DNA of 64,000 nt from Paenibacillus sp. J5C2022 (GCF_025567625.1 NZ_JAOQJC010000020.1:62001-126000); one strand, 5' to 3'. Positions 35,160 to 45,036 are shown, counted from the stretch's first letter. The notes: generated by a model from the sequence alone, not told the origin. A program made the numbers and translations.

Positions 35160-38041
35160 GAAGAACCGCAGATATCCGGGAGCTGAACATTGACGGTGTA
35201 TGGAACGGAGAAGGAGAGCAGCGGGGAATGCTGCTCTCGCCTACGGGACGGAAGGAGCCCGAGGGCAAGCTGCGATCGCTGCTGTTCGCCTGGCATCGCG
35301 CTTCCTGGTACGGGGCGGATATCGAGGAAGTGCGGATTGGTGAGAGAACGGCTCTGCGGCTGTCGCCACTGCAGGCGATGGATTACTTATCCGACCCTGC
35401 GCCTGTCGCATTGATGCATATTCGCTGGTCGGAGAGGCTGCTCGTGCTGATGCGCATCGCGCGGAGCATTCGCGAATCATTGTTGAACGGCTGGTTCGCA
35501 CCCGACTGGAGGCGCTGGAACGAGGAGAGTCGCTGCTGGAGGATGGAGTATCCCGAATCAAGTCTGGAGAGAAGGCTGGAATGGGAATCGCTGCTTGAAG
35601 CGGCGGACAGACAAGGAGATCGGCATATCGAGCTGTGGCTTGGCGATGTCGTGGAAGAATGGATCGAGAAGGAGGAAGATTGCGGACGGGCATGGCGGGA
35701 AGTCGTGCAAGATGCCGGAGAGAGCGTCGTCCGGCACAAGGCGGCTAGCGAGGAGGATTGGCTGATTGCGATCGGATTTCAACAGGATACGCTTCCGTTC
35801 AAGGTCGCGCTGCAGCTGTCGGAGCGTGGGGAGGAGGGCGTCTGGCCGGTACAGCCCGTCCTTCAGAGCAGAGCGGGCGGAGCGTGGATTCCGCTCGATG
35901 GGCAAGGGCATCCTCTTGAAGGAGAAGTCATACCGGAGGATTGGATGCCTTATGTCCCGGAGAAGCTGGACAAGGAACAGAGCCGTTGGCTGGCGGCTGT
36001 GCCTTATCTGGAAGATGAAGCGGCGCCGGGTGTCATGAAGCAGGGGCTGGACGACGAGCAAGCGTGGCAGCTGCTGGAGCATGGCAGCGTGACGCTGCTG
36101 GAGTCCGGCTGTCCTGTCATGCTGCCGGCATGGTGGGAGGCAGTCCGATCCCGGAAGCTTCGGGTGAAGGCGAGAATGAAGTCGTCCGTAGGTTCGGCGG
36201 CGCAGCCGCTGTTCGGCTTGGACGGCATCGTCCAGTTCGATTGGAAGCTCGCCCTGGGCGGAATAGACGTGACCGAAGCGGAGTTCATGGAGCTCGTGAG
36301 CCAGAACCGCAGACTTGTGCAAGTAGGAGGACAATGGGTGCATCTGGACCCGCATGACGTCGCGCTCATCCGGAAGTGGCTGAAGCGGGTCGGCAAGCGT
36401 CAGGGGCTGTCCTTCCGGGAAGTGCTGCAGATGCACTTGCAAGGCGGAGGAGAGCTGGATCTGGAAGGGGATCTGGAAGCGGAGCTGAAGGCTGAGGTAG
36501 AGCTGAACGAGCATCTCGCCTCATGGATAACACAGCTGCAGAACATATCCGGAATCCCCCTGATGGAGCCTCCCGCATCGTTCCGCGGCGAGCTGCGCCC
36601 TTATCAGCAGCAGGGTATGTCCTGGCTGCTCTTCTTGCGCAGATACGGGTTAGGCGGCATACTGGCCGACGATATGGGACTCGGCAAGACGATCCAATTC
36701 ATGGCCTATCTCAGCATGCTGAAGGAACAAGGCGCTGAAGGCGATGCAGGAGGCGGGCCGTCCTTGCTTATCTGCCCCACTTCGGTCATCGGCAACTGGG
36801 AGAAGGAACTGGAGAGATTCACTCCCCATCTTCGCGTCCATCTGCACTACGGCAGCAAGCGCAGCAGAGGAGACGAGCTTAGAGCCGACGTCTCGGATGC
36901 GGATCTGGTTATTACCTCGTATGCGCTGGCGTTGCTGGATCAGGAGGACATTCGGGGCATTGACTGGAATACGCTCTGTCTGGACGAGGCGCAGAATGTT
37001 AAAAATGTCTATACGAAGCAGTCCGCCGCTATCCGGCGATTGTCGGCCCGCCACCGGATCGCGATGACCGGCACGCCGATGGAAAATCGGTTGACGGAGT
37101 TATGGTCGATCTATGACTTCACCAATCCCGGTTATCTGGGCAGTCTGAACGAGTTCCGCAGAGCGGTGGTAGCCCCGATTGAGCGGACCAAGGATGAGGC
37201 GCTGATTAAAGGGCTGCAGCGCTGGGTTCAGCCATTCATGCTCAGACGGGTGAAGAAAGATCCCGCGATTCAACTGGCGCTGCCCGACAAGATCGAGTCC
37301 AAGAGCTACATTGCATTGACGGCAGAGCAGGGAGCGTTGTACGAGAATATAGTATCGGATCTGATGGAGAAGTTGGCTGAGCTGCCGCCTATGCAGCGGC
37401 GAGGCCTTATACTGGCAACCTTGACAAAGCTGAAGCAAGTGTGCGGACATCCCGCGCTGCTGCTGCAGGAGAAGGGGGCGCGAAGCTGGGAGGCGAAGCG
37501 CTCCGGCAAGATGGCGCGGCTGTTGGAGCTGTGCGACGAGATCGTCGCCGAAGGCGAGAGATGTCTGATCTTCACGCAGTATGTGGAGATGGGCGAGCAA
37601 CTGCGCAATCATCTGGAGCGTCAGTTCGACAGGGATGTGCCTTACCTGCATGGAGGTGTGCCGAAGGGGAAGCGCGACGAGATGATCGAGGCATTCCAGA
37701 AGCAAGAGGAGCCTGGCGCCTTCGTCTTGTCGCTTAAGGCGGGAGGAATCGGTCTTAATCTGACTGCGGCCAATCACGTGATCCACTTCGATCGCTGGTG
37801 GAATCCCGCCGTAGAGAATCAGGCGACCGACCGGGCCTTCCGTATCGGTCAGACGAGACAGGTGCAGGTGCACAAGTTCATTACGCTCGGCACGCTGGAG
37901 GAGAAGATTGACGAGATGATCGAAGGCAAGCAATCGTTGAACGACCAGATCGTGGGCCAATCCGAGAACTGGATTACGGAGATGGGCACAGAAGAGCTTA
38001 GAGAGCTGTTCGCTCTGCGGGAGACATGGCTGAAGGGGTAA
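35156..38041 (+). CDS. SNF2/RAD54-family helicase (YwqA-like)
   Basis: 961 residues; ATG 35156 overlaps the previous stop. About 500 N-terminal residues form a helicase-associated region without catalytic motifs. Then the SNF2 core: Walker A in GGILADDMGLGKTIQFMAYL, LLICPTSVIGNWEKELERF, motif II as LDEAQ, AMTGTPMENRLTELWSIYDF, the HELICc part with RCLIFTQYVEMGEQLRNHL and LKAGGIGLNLTAANHVIHFD, and motif VI ATDRAFRIGQTRQVQVHKF. A double-stranded DNA translocase fuelled by ATP. Bacterial members are linked to transcription recycling or recombination, but the exact task here is unknown. A small open frame and a terminator follow. Confidence 0.95.
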   Translation: MRRTADIRELNIDGVWNGEGEQRGMLLSPTGRKEPEGKLRSLLFAWHRASWYGADIEEVRIGERTALRLSPLQAMDYLSDPAPVALMHIRWSERLLVLMRIARSIRESLLNGWFAPDWRRWNEESRCWRMEYPESSLERRLEWESLLEAADRQGDRHIELWLGDVVEEWIEKEEDCGRAWREVVQDAGESVVRHKAASEEDWLIAIGFQQDTLPFKVALQLSERGEEGVWPVQPVLQSRAGGAWIPLDGQGHPLEGEVIPEDWMPYVPEKLDKEQSRWLAAVPYLEDEAAPGVMKQGLDDEQAWQLLEHGSVTLLESGCPVMLPAWWEAVRSRKLRVKARMKSSVGSAAQPLFGLDGIVQFDWKLALGGIDVTEAEFMELVSQNRRLVQVGGQWVHLDPHDVALIRKWLKRVGKRQGLSFREVLQMHLQGGGELDLEGDLEAELKAEVELNEHLASWITQLQNISGIPLMEPPASFRGELRPYQQQGMSWLLFLRRYGLGGILADDMGLGKTIQFMAYLSMLKEQGAEGDAGGGPSLLICPTSVIGNWEKELERFTPHLRVHLHYGSKRSRGDELRADVSDADLVITSYALALLDQEDIRGIDWNTLCLDEAQNVKNVYTKQSAAIRRLSARHRIAMTGTPMENRLTELWSIYDFTNPGYLGSLNEFRRAVVAPIERTKDEALIKGLQRWVQPFMLRRVKKDPAIQLALPDKIESKSYIALTAEQGALYENIVSDLMEKLAELPPMQRRGLILATLTKLKQVCGHPALLLQEKGARSWEAKRSGKMARLLELCDEIVAEGERCLIFTQYVEMGEQLRNHLERQFDRDVPYLHGGVPKGKRDEMIEAFQKQEEPGAFVLSLKAGGIGLNLTAANHVIHFDRWWNPAVENQATDRAFRIGQTRQVQVHKFITLGTLEEKIDEMIEGKQSLNDQIVGQSENWITEMGTEELRELFALRETWLKG

Positions 38042-38053
38042 AGGAGGGCGCGA

Positions 38054-38299
38054 ATGAGAGAAGCTGAAGCGGCTTTGCGGGAGAGTGGAAGCGGAGCCGG
38101 CCAGGAGCTGGTGCGTGACGACAAGGATGGGAGATCGGGCAGCGGCGACAGGAAGGGTGTCATACATGAAGCGAATGCGACGGTCAACGATCGCGTAGAG
38201 GCTGAGGGCGGCGACCAAGCGCCTCCCGCGGGCGCGAATGAGAAGTGGAAGCAATTTTATGCGGTCGTGAGGCGAATGACGATTCATATGAGGGAGTGA
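38054..38299 (+). CDS. Possible small protein after the SNF2 gene
   Basis: 81 codons with an excellent AAGGAGG site (38041-38047) 6 bases before ATG, placed 12 bp after the SNF2 stop and before the operon terminator. The product is hydrophilic and low in complexity, ending in a more structured WKQFYAVVRRMTIHMRE. No family recognised. Strong translation signal against weak composition; it may be a real small gene or a relic. Confidence 0.4.
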   Translation: MREAEAALRESGSGAGQELVRDDKDGRSGSGDRKGVIHEANATVNDRVEAEGGDQAPPAGANEKWKQFYAVVRRMTIHMRE

Positions 38300-38348
38300 A
38301 GGCGGGCGCGGCGACAGAAAACGGTATGCCCGCCAGGCTGTCAATTCA

Positions 38349-38378
38349 GGGGAGGACAAGAGAATTGTCCCCCTTTTT
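38349..38378 (+). terminator. Rho-independent terminator of the SWIM-SNF2 operon
   Basis: GGACAA/TTGTCC extended by GGG/CCC with a one-base bulge, followed by TTTTT at 38374-38378. Confidence 0.75.
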
Positions 38379-38401
38379 CGTTATTTTTTTGACCTACTGC
38401 A

Positions 38402-38424
38402 TTGTAAGCGTTCTTGGTTATAAT
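38402..38424 (+). promoter_or_regulatory. TATAAT -10 element with a partial CcpA (cre)-like site
   Basis: TTGTAAGCGTTCTTG (38402-38416) matches the cre pattern WTGNAARCGNWWWCA at 12 of 15 positions and touches TATAAT at 38419-38424. No convincing -35 at normal spacing. It lies 52 bp before the binding-protein gene. Confidence 0.35.
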
Positions 38425-38475
38425 AGGATGGAGATGAATAACAGGAAGCGTACACGCTCGCTGGGAGGCGGTTCT

Positions 38476-39837
38476 ATGCTTCGAAGAAGCTTGCTGTTAA
38501 GCTTGAAGCTGATTATGCTTGCATCGGTACTGAGCGCTTGCGGTGGCACAGGCCGGGCGGACGATGAAGAGAGGGACAGTTACAGGAAGGTGACACTCTC
38601 GCTGCGTCATACGCAGATTAAAGAAACGAACAGGACGCGGCTGCGGATATTGGAAGACGTACTGGCCAAGACAGAGTCGGAGAACGATTGGATTACCTTC
38701 AAGCTGGAGGGTATAGATGAAATCGTCAACAGGGACACGAAGCTGAAGCAGGAAATGGTCGTAGGCAATCCCCCGGACATATTCGAAGTGTTCGGCGGCG
38801 CCGATCTGCAGCTCTATGTGAAAGCGGGGCGCATGCTTGATCTGACCGATATATTGCAGGAGCTGGATCTTGTCGACAAATTCGAAAGTCTGGAAGAATT
38901 CATCATTGACGGGCGCATCTATGGCATTCCCCACGGAGGGTACAGCGAGGGCATCTTCTATAATAAGCTGATCTTCAAGAAGCTGGGACTGGACATACCG
39001 CGAACGTGGGACGAGCTGTTGGACGCGGCGGAGCAACTGAAGGCTGCAGGTTATACGCCGTTCGGATTGACGGCGAAGGACGCTTGGGTGGCGGGGATGA
39101 TATGGAACGTCATCATGGAGCGGCATGTAGGCATCGAGGCGTTCTACGGGCTCGTCACGGGCGAGACCAAGTGGACCGATCCGGCATTCATTCGGGGCTT
39201 TCAAGCCTACGCCGAGCTGATAGAGAGAGAGGCCTTCACGAAGGAGGCGCTATCGCTGACGTATGCGGATCAGGGGACGCAGCTGGCCTACGGCAAGGCG
39301 GCAATGGTCTACACCGGTTCGTGGGATGCGCATTACTTCGCAACCTCTCATTCCCATGTGACGAGAGAGGGCATCGGCTTCTTCTTGTTCCCTTCCATTC
39401 CGGGAGGAGAGGGCGATCAGCATTCCATCAACGCTTCATTCTCGAACGGAGTGGGCTTCTCTTCGCAGCTGTCGGAGGATCAGATCGAAGCGGTGAAGCT
39501 GTTCATCGCCAATTACTTTACGGAGGACATCCAGAAGTGGGCGCTGCAGGAAGGGAAGCTGCTTCCTTCCTTCAAGCTGGAGGATATGTCCGGCGTTACG
39601 CCGCTTATGAACGAGATCCTGACCGAGATGTCGGAAGCGTCCGGCAAGTGGCCCGCTTACGATGCTATCGTGCAGCCTGTCGTGGGCGCTCAGATTGGCG
39701 TGGGCTTGCAAGAGCTGATCGGGGGCGTAAGCTCGCCTGAAGAGGTGGCGCGGGACATTCAGAAGGTACAGGACAGGGCGAATGCCGCCATGAAGCAATT
39801 TACATTGGAAAGCGGGCCGTCGCCGGATAAGGAATAG
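38476..39837 (+). CDS. Extracellular solute-binding lipoprotein, family 1 (MsmE-like)
   Basis: 453 residues; ATG 38476 behind GGGAGGCGG. Lipoprotein signal with lipobox SVLSAC (cysteine near residue 22). The mature part has the sugar-binding family-1 fold: VVGNPPDIFEVFGGADLQLY, FIIDGRIYGIPHGGYSEGIF, YNKLIFKKLGLDIPRTWDEL and AMVYTGSWDAHYFATS. Permease genes are absent on both sides. A YesM/YesN-type kinase and regulator follow in the same direction (13 bp and a 4-base overlap), then a NagZ-like hydrolase. This protein may therefore serve the sensor kinase rather than, or as well as, a transporter encoded elsewhere (inference). Amino sugars are a reasonable ligand guess from the glucosaminidase gene. 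Confidence 0.9.
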   Translation: MLRRSLLLSLKLIMLASVLSACGGTGRADDEERDSYRKVTLSLRHTQIKETNRTRLRILEDVLAKTESENDWITFKLEGIDEIVNRDTKLKQEMVVGNPPDIFEVFGGADLQLYVKAGRMLDLTDILQELDLVDKFESLEEFIIDGRIYGIPHGGYSEGIFYNKLIFKKLGLDIPRTWDELLDAAEQLKAAGYTPFGLTAKDAWVAGMIWNVIMERHVGIEAFYGLVTGETKWTDPAFIRGFQAYAELIEREAFTKEALSLTYADQGTQLAYGKAAMVYTGSWDAHYFATSHSHVTREGIGFFLFPSIPGGEGDQHSINASFSNGVGFSSQLSEDQIEAVKLFIANYFTEDIQKWALQEGKLLPSFKLEDMSGVTPLMNEILTEMSEASGKWPAYDAIVQPVVGAQIGVGLQELIGGVSSPEEVARDIQKVQDRANAAMKQFTLESGPSPDKE

Positions 39838-39850
39838 GGGGAGCATAGAC

Positions 39851-41662
39851 ATGAATTTGAGACCGAAGCTTATGCTTGCCTTTATCATTCTCATTATAAT
39901 CCCGATGATCGGTCTCGGCATTTTCTCGTTCGTCAACTCTGAATCATTACTGGAAAGAAAGTACAGTGCGCAATCTGAAATATCGTTGAAGGCGGTTGGC
40001 GGCAATATCCGTTACTTCTTCCGTGAGCTGGACAGTCTGTCCAATGGCAACGTCATTAGCTCGGAGATTCAGGAGACGCTTAAAATTATAGGAAGAGGCA
40101 AGGACGATCCCGGCTGGATGATCCGTCTCGCCCAGGCGGAGAAGGCGATGAGCGGCATCCTGTTCCAGCATCCGGCTGTCAGCTACGTTGTCTTGTACGG
40201 TCCCGACGGCAAGATGCTGCGTGCCAATCGCAACGATCCTACCACGTTCAGGCCGCTTACCTTCGAGGAGTTGCAGCGCCATTCGCTATACGACGATGTC
40301 ATCGCGATGCAAGGGCGGCCCATCTGGATCGGACCTTATGAGCACAGGGATCTTACCGGCGTAGTGCCGCCCTTGTTCACTATGCTGCGCGTCGTCAAGG
40401 ATTTGGAGTCGTTGAACGATATCGGATTGATGGTCGTCCAGTATAAGTCGGATGAGATTCTAAGCATGCTGAAGGGATTCCAGCATCCCGATGCGACGGC
40501 GCCGGGAGCCCGATATTTCATCGTGAATAAGGACGGTCTGGCGATGCTGGACAGCAACAAGGAATTGGACGGGAAATTCCTGTCCCTCTATACGGAGAAG
40601 TTGCCGCGCTTCACGGTGGAATACGATAGCACAAGAATGAAATTCGACGGGGTGGACTCGCTCGTCTCCTCTTATCAGTTAGACCGTAACGGCTGGATTA
40701 TGATGTCCGTGCAGCCATGGAACGCGTTGACGAATGAGAATATGCGCTTCGTACAGTGGATCAGCATGATTACAGTGCTGGGGCTGCTGTCTGCGGTGCT
40801 GTTCAATGTGTTCTTTGTCAATCGGGTAGCCCGATCCATTATTAAAGTAGTGCGCAAAATGAGGCTGGTCGAGCAAGGCGCGCTGGAGACGCGCATAACG
40901 ATGCGCGGCAAGGATGAGACGGTGCTGCTGGCGAAAAGCTTCAACAGCATGGTGGAGCGAATCGGCGGCTTGCTCCGCGAAGTAAGGCAAGAGCAAGAAC
41001 GGAAGCAGCATGCCGAGATGATGCTGATGCAAGCGCAGATCAAGCCCCACTTCCTGTTCAATACGCTGGAATCCATTAATGCGCTGGCTGCTCAGAACGA
41101 AGGGCATAAAATTATGCTTATGGTGAGAAGGCTGAGCAATCTGCTCCGGACAAGCATGCATCAGTCGGAGGAAATAAGCGTTCAGCAAGAGATTGAGCAT
41201 GTCCGAAGCTATCTGGAAATTCAAAAGTACCGCTTCGAAGAGCTTTTCTCATATGACATTGCTGTGAGCGATGACGCTCTTCCGTCGCCGATACTGAAGC
41301 TGACGCTCCAGCCGCTCGTTGAAAACAGTATTCAGCACGGCTTCGACGGTTATAGGGACGGAGAAGGCAAAATTGATATCATCGTGAAGATGGACGACGG
41401 ACGAATCGTCATATTCGTGCGCGACAACGGTCATGGCATTCACGAAGATGTTCTGCGCTGTCTATCGAGGGAAGCGTCATCTTCCGGTCCGGAGAAGGAT
41501 GCGGCGCAACTTGGCGAGCGAAGAGGCTTGGGCTTGCGCAATGTGGCGGATCGGTTGAAAATTCACTACGGTCCGCGTTATGGGATGATGATATGCAGCT
41601 GCGCAGATGAGGGGACAACGATACGGCTGGTCATTCCCATAAGAAGAGGTGAGGAACTATGA
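39851..41662 (+). CDS. Sensor histidine kinase, YesM/LytS type
   Basis: 603 residues from ATG 39851 (AGGGGGAG upstream). A first membrane segment (LMLAFIILIIIPMIGLGIFS), a dCache-like sensor domain of about 270 residues (VSYVVLYGPDGKML; ARYFIVNKDGLAMLDSN), a second membrane segment (WISMITVLGLLSAVLFNVFF), HAMP, then IKPHFLFNTLESINALAAQN with the phosphorylated histidine near 399 and HATPase motifs LTLQPLVENSIQHGF and RDNGHGI. Paired with the response regulator whose ATG overlaps its stop. Upstream is a binding protein, so the input may be a periplasmic-type sugar complex. Confidence 0.94.
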   Translation: MNLRPKLMLAFIILIIIPMIGLGIFSFVNSESLLERKYSAQSEISLKAVGGNIRYFFRELDSLSNGNVISSEIQETLKIIGRGKDDPGWMIRLAQAEKAMSGILFQHPAVSYVVLYGPDGKMLRANRNDPTTFRPLTFEELQRHSLYDDVIAMQGRPIWIGPYEHRDLTGVVPPLFTMLRVVKDLESLNDIGLMVVQYKSDEILSMLKGFQHPDATAPGARYFIVNKDGLAMLDSNKELDGKFLSLYTEKLPRFTVEYDSTRMKFDGVDSLVSSYQLDRNGWIMMSVQPWNALTNENMRFVQWISMITVLGLLSAVLFNVFFVNRVARSIIKVVRKMRLVEQGALETRITMRGKDETVLLAKSFNSMVERIGGLLREVRQEQERKQHAEMMLMQAQIKPHFLFNTLESINALAAQNEGHKIMLMVRRLSNLLRTSMHQSEEISVQQEIEHVRSYLEIQKYRFEELFSYDIAVSDDALPSPILKLTLQPLVENSIQHGFDGYRDGEGKIDIIVKMDDGRIVIFVRDNGHGIHEDVLRCLSREASSSGPEKDAAQLGERRGLGLRNVADRLKIHYGPRYGMMICSCADEGTTIRLVIPIRRGEEL

Positions 41663-43275
41663 GGGATAAAGTGCTCTTGGTTGATGATGAAGCACACATC
41701 ACAAGAAATTTGGAGAAGGTTATTCCCTGGGAAATGCTAGGTCTGGAAGTTGCGGCTACAGCTAAAAACGGGGTGGATGCGCTCGCCTTGATGGAGAAGG
41801 AGTCCATTCAGCTGCTGCTGTGCGATATTCGTATGCCTGTCATGGACGGACTTGAGCTCGTTAGGGAGGTGAGAGAGCGGGAGTTCCCTTGCGATATTAT
41901 TATGCTGTCCGGATATCAGGACTTCGCTTACACGCGAACAGCGATTCAGTACGGCGTGAAGGATTATATTCTGAAGCCGATCCCGTATGATGAATTGACG
42001 GGCGTAATTGCCAGAGTAATGGCCGCTCAGCGAGAGAAAGCGAAGCAGCAGAGCAAAGAGAATAAGAAGCTGGAAAAAATCATGGATCTGGCCAGTGAAA
42101 AGCTGCTGTACGACCTGATGATGGATTACACGGAGTTTTCGGAAGGCCACTGGCTGTTCATTCATGACGAGTCGCATTTGAAGATGAAGCAATTCAGTAT
42201 GATCCTGCTTGACTTCGATGTCAGCTCGGAGCATACGAAGGATTGGAGGGAATGGTCGGACAAGGAAAGGAAGTTATGGAATTTCGCAGTGTCCAATGTC
42301 TTGCGCGAGAAGCTGCAGGTGGAAGGGCTTCAGCACGCTGTAATCGGCATGCGCGACGGGGAATGGTGCGTACTTATCGAACCTGCGGACGGATCGGAGT
42401 TCGATTACGCCAAAGTGAAGGAGTGTGCGGATACGCTGCTTTCCGCGGTGAAGGAGCATATTAAATTGTCGTTGAATGCGGGCATTTACCGGGGGTTCGT
42501 CGAGGTGAGCAATCTGGCGAAAGCCTACCGCAAGCTTCAGCTATGCATGCAGCTGACGCCCGTGCATGCGCCCGTCACTTTCTATCCGGATGCCGTCGGG
42601 CAGAGCGATCAGACGGATCAGCTGTTCTGGGGAGCGCTGGGTAGGATCATCGATAGCGTGAAGCGGGGCGATCACGAATCGGTCGAGCGGGAATGCGACG
42701 ACCTCTCCAAGCAACTGCAATGTATGAACGATCAGCATATATCCAAGGTGGAGCCGTTACTTCACTTCTTCCTGCTGCACTTGATGAGGGAGTTGAAGGA
42801 GATGGCGGTATTCACGAAGGAGCAGGAGGAGTCTCTATGGCGCAAGCTGGACCGGCGCTTCAGCATCAAGGACTTGATGGAGCTGATCCGGGGGGTGACG
42901 ACGGCTGTCTCCGACAAGTCGATGGACAAGAAGAAGCAGTCGGAGAATACGATGCTGGAAGCGAAGACATACCTCGATCGCAATATGTTCCGCGATATTA
43001 GTCTGGACGAGACGGCGATGCATGTCGGGCTCAGCACTTCTTACTTCAGCCTGCTGTTCAAGCAGACGTACGGCGTTACTTTCATCGAATACATTACCCG
43101 CAACCGGATGGAGAAGGCGAAGGAGCTGCTTGCCAATACGCAGATGAGCATCACGTCGATTGCCAAGGAGATCGGTTATGCGGAACGGCGCTACTTCACG
43201 AAGGTATTCATGAAGTACACGGGCGACAATCCCAGCGATTATCGCGCGAAGCACCAGCAAGGGGATGGGGAGTAG
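41659..43275 (+). CDS. Response regulator with AraC output domain (YesN-like)
   Basis: 538 residues, translationally coupled to the kinase gene (ATGA). Receiver domain with VLLVDDEAHI, the phosphorylated aspartate (about 55) in LLCDIRMPVMDG and lysine in DYILKPIPYDEL. Middle linker of about 300 residues. C-terminal AraC DNA-binding domain: ISLDETAMHVGLSTSYFSLL and ITSIAKEIGYAERRYFTKVF. Likely targets are its own operon and the nagZ-like gene 145 bp downstream, or a distant transporter. Similar in layout to the regulator encoded at 27282, but linker sequences differ, so the two systems respond to different signals. Confidence 0.94.
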   Translation: MRDKVLLVDDEAHITRNLEKVIPWEMLGLEVAATAKNGVDALALMEKESIQLLLCDIRMPVMDGLELVREVREREFPCDIIMLSGYQDFAYTRTAIQYGVKDYILKPIPYDELTGVIARVMAAQREKAKQQSKENKKLEKIMDLASEKLLYDLMMDYTEFSEGHWLFIHDESHLKMKQFSMILLDFDVSSEHTKDWREWSDKERKLWNFAVSNVLREKLQVEGLQHAVIGMRDGEWCVLIEPADGSEFDYAKVKECADTLLSAVKEHIKLSLNAGIYRGFVEVSNLAKAYRKLQLCMQLTPVHAPVTFYPDAVGQSDQTDQLFWGALGRIIDSVKRGDHESVERECDDLSKQLQCMNDQHISKVEPLLHFFLLHLMRELKEMAVFTKEQEESLWRKLDRRFSIKDLMELIRGVTTAVSDKSMDKKKQSENTMLEAKTYLDRNMFRDISLDETAMHVGLSTSYFSLLFKQTYGVTFIEYITRNRMEKAKELLANTQMSITSIAKEIGYAERRYFTKVFMKYTGDNPSDYRAKHQQGDGE

Positions 43276-43420
43276 GCTGAACGTGCGGGAGTGCGAAGCT
43301 GCAGGCGATGAGGCATCGGCAGTAGAGTGGAAGACAGCTGAGTGCGAGGTTGCAAGCGCAGTCGCATCAGCTGGAGCGAGGAAACAACTGAATTTATATA
43401 GGATGGGGAGGAACATGGTG

Positions 43421-45025
43421 ATGGAAAATCGCAAGTTGGAGCAATGGAGCTTAAAGGAAAAGGTAGGACAATTGTTCGTGTTCGGCTTCCATGGTCATGA
43501 GCCTGAGAACGCCATAGCGGAACTGATAGCGGAATACGGTGTCGGGGGAACCATCTACTTCACGCGCAATGTGAAGGATGCCAGGCAAGTGCATGGATTG
43601 TCGGTGAAATTGCAGGAGCTCGCGAATCAAGCAGGCAGGCCGCCGCTCTTCATCGCGATCGATCAGGAAGGCGGAATGGTCGCACGTCTGGTAGACGGCG
43701 TTACATTAATGCCTGGCAACATGGCGCTAGGCGCGACGGGTACGGCGGAAGCGGCCTACGAAACAGCGAAAATATGCGGCGAGGAGCTGCGCAAGCTCGG
43801 CATCACGATGAATTATGCGCCGTGTATCGATGTGAACAACAACCCGGACAATCCGGTCATCAATGTGCGTTCGTACAGCGATCGGGCAGATGTCGTCGCC
43901 GAACTGGGCGCTGCGGCGGTGAAGGGATACCAGTCAGAAGGCGTAGCAGCAACGGTGAAGCACTTCCCCGGACATGGCGACACCTCGGTCGATTCGCATC
44001 ATGCGCTGCCGGTGCTGCCGCATAGCATGGAACGGCTGGAAGCGGTGGAGCTCGTTCCATTCCGAGCGGCTGCAGCGGCGGGGGCGGATCTCGTCATGAC
44101 GGCGCATGTATGCCTGCCTGTCATCGACCCGTCCGGAGTGCCTTCCACCTTGTCGAAGCCGGTACTGACGGGACTGCTGCGGGAACAATTGGGATATGAA
44201 GGCGTCGTTGTAACGGACTGTCTGGAGATGAGCGCGATTGACGAGCATTACGGTCCCGGTCAAGGCGCGGTGAAGGCCATTGCCGCTGGCGCAGATATGG
44301 TGCTGGTCAGCCATACGATCGGGAAGCAGCGCGCTGCGCTGGAGGCGGTTATCGCCGCCGTAGAGAGCGGAGACCTGCCGGAAGGGCGAATTGATGAAGC
44401 GCTTCGCCGCATTATGCAATTGAAGGGGAAGCTTCAGCTGCAGGAGCCGATAGCGCCTTGGGACGAGGTGGAAGCGGCGATCGGTACGCCGGAGCACGGA
44501 GCCGTCGCAGCCAAGTGGAGCGAGTCGTCTGTCACATTGGTGAAGAACGAAGGCGCACTGCTGCCGCTGAAGCGAGAGGAGCGCACGCTGGTATTGTGGC
44601 CGGATATCGTTCCGGTATCCGTGGCGGACGAGATGCTCGCCGGAGACGGTACGCTGGGAGGCTTCCTGGCGCAATACGGCGCCAATGTCGTGGAGCGGAG
44701 CATGAGCGATGAGGGAGCGCTGGCCGATGCGGAGGAATTCGGACAGATCGTCGTCATCACGTACGATGCCTCCAAGCATGCAGTGGAGCGTGAGATGGCG
44801 CGCGCGGCGATGAAGCTTGCGGGAGACCGCGTTGTCGCGGTATCTGTCCGCAATCCGCTCGATCTGCTGCTCTATCCCGAAGCGAAAGCTTATGTGGCCA
44901 CTTATGAGTGCAGGCCGCTAGCTTTGTCATCGGCCGCGAAGGTGCTGCTGGGCGACTTGAAGCCGGCTGGCAAGCTGCCGTTGGAGATATCGCCGGCATA
45001 CCCGTTCGGCTGGAGTGCGGAGTAA
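43421..45025 (+). CDS. nagZ: Glycoside hydrolase family 3, beta-N-acetylglucosaminidase (NagZ-like)
   Basis: 534 residues; ATG 43421 lies 9 bases after GGAGG (ATG 43415 is only 3 bases away; the frame upstream is not used). The N-terminal TIM barrel (1-340) has LFVFGFHGHEPENAIAEL, IAIDQEGGMVARL, the NagZ signature KHFPGHGDTSVDSHHALPVL with its histidine acid/base dyad, and the nucleophile in VVVTDCLEMSAI. The C-terminal alpha/beta domain starts near SVTLVKNEGALLPLKREE. No signal peptide, so a cytoplasmic enzyme acting on imported GlcNAc-MurNAc fragments is likely. Shorter than Bacillus NagZ (about 640 with signal). The 3' region holds a 51-bp repeat array before the terminator. Confidence 0.93.
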   Translation: MENRKLEQWSLKEKVGQLFVFGFHGHEPENAIAELIAEYGVGGTIYFTRNVKDARQVHGLSVKLQELANQAGRPPLFIAIDQEGGMVARLVDGVTLMPGNMALGATGTAEAAYETAKICGEELRKLGITMNYAPCIDVNNNPDNPVINVRSYSDRADVVAELGAAAVKGYQSEGVAATVKHFPGHGDTSVDSHHALPVLPHSMERLEAVELVPFRAAAAAGADLVMTAHVCLPVIDPSGVPSTLSKPVLTGLLREQLGYEGVVVTDCLEMSAIDEHYGPGQGAVKAIAAGADMVLVSHTIGKQRAALEAVIAAVESGDLPEGRIDEALRRIMQLKGKLQLQEPIAPWDEVEAAIGTPEHGAVAAKWSESSVTLVKNEGALLPLKREERTLVLWPDIVPVSVADEMLAGDGTLGGFLAQYGANVVERSMSDEGALADAEEFGQIVVITYDASKHAVEREMARAAMKLAGDRVVAVSVRNPLDLLLYPEAKAYVATYECRPLALSSAAKVLLGDLKPAGKLPLEISPAYPFGWSAE

Positions 45026-45036
45026 GTGCGAGCATG

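Noticed and set aside
38389-38424. TTGACC with TATAAT as a normal promoter before the binding protein
   Set aside because: 24-bp gap is too long; only the -10 element and the cre-like site are kept as candidates.
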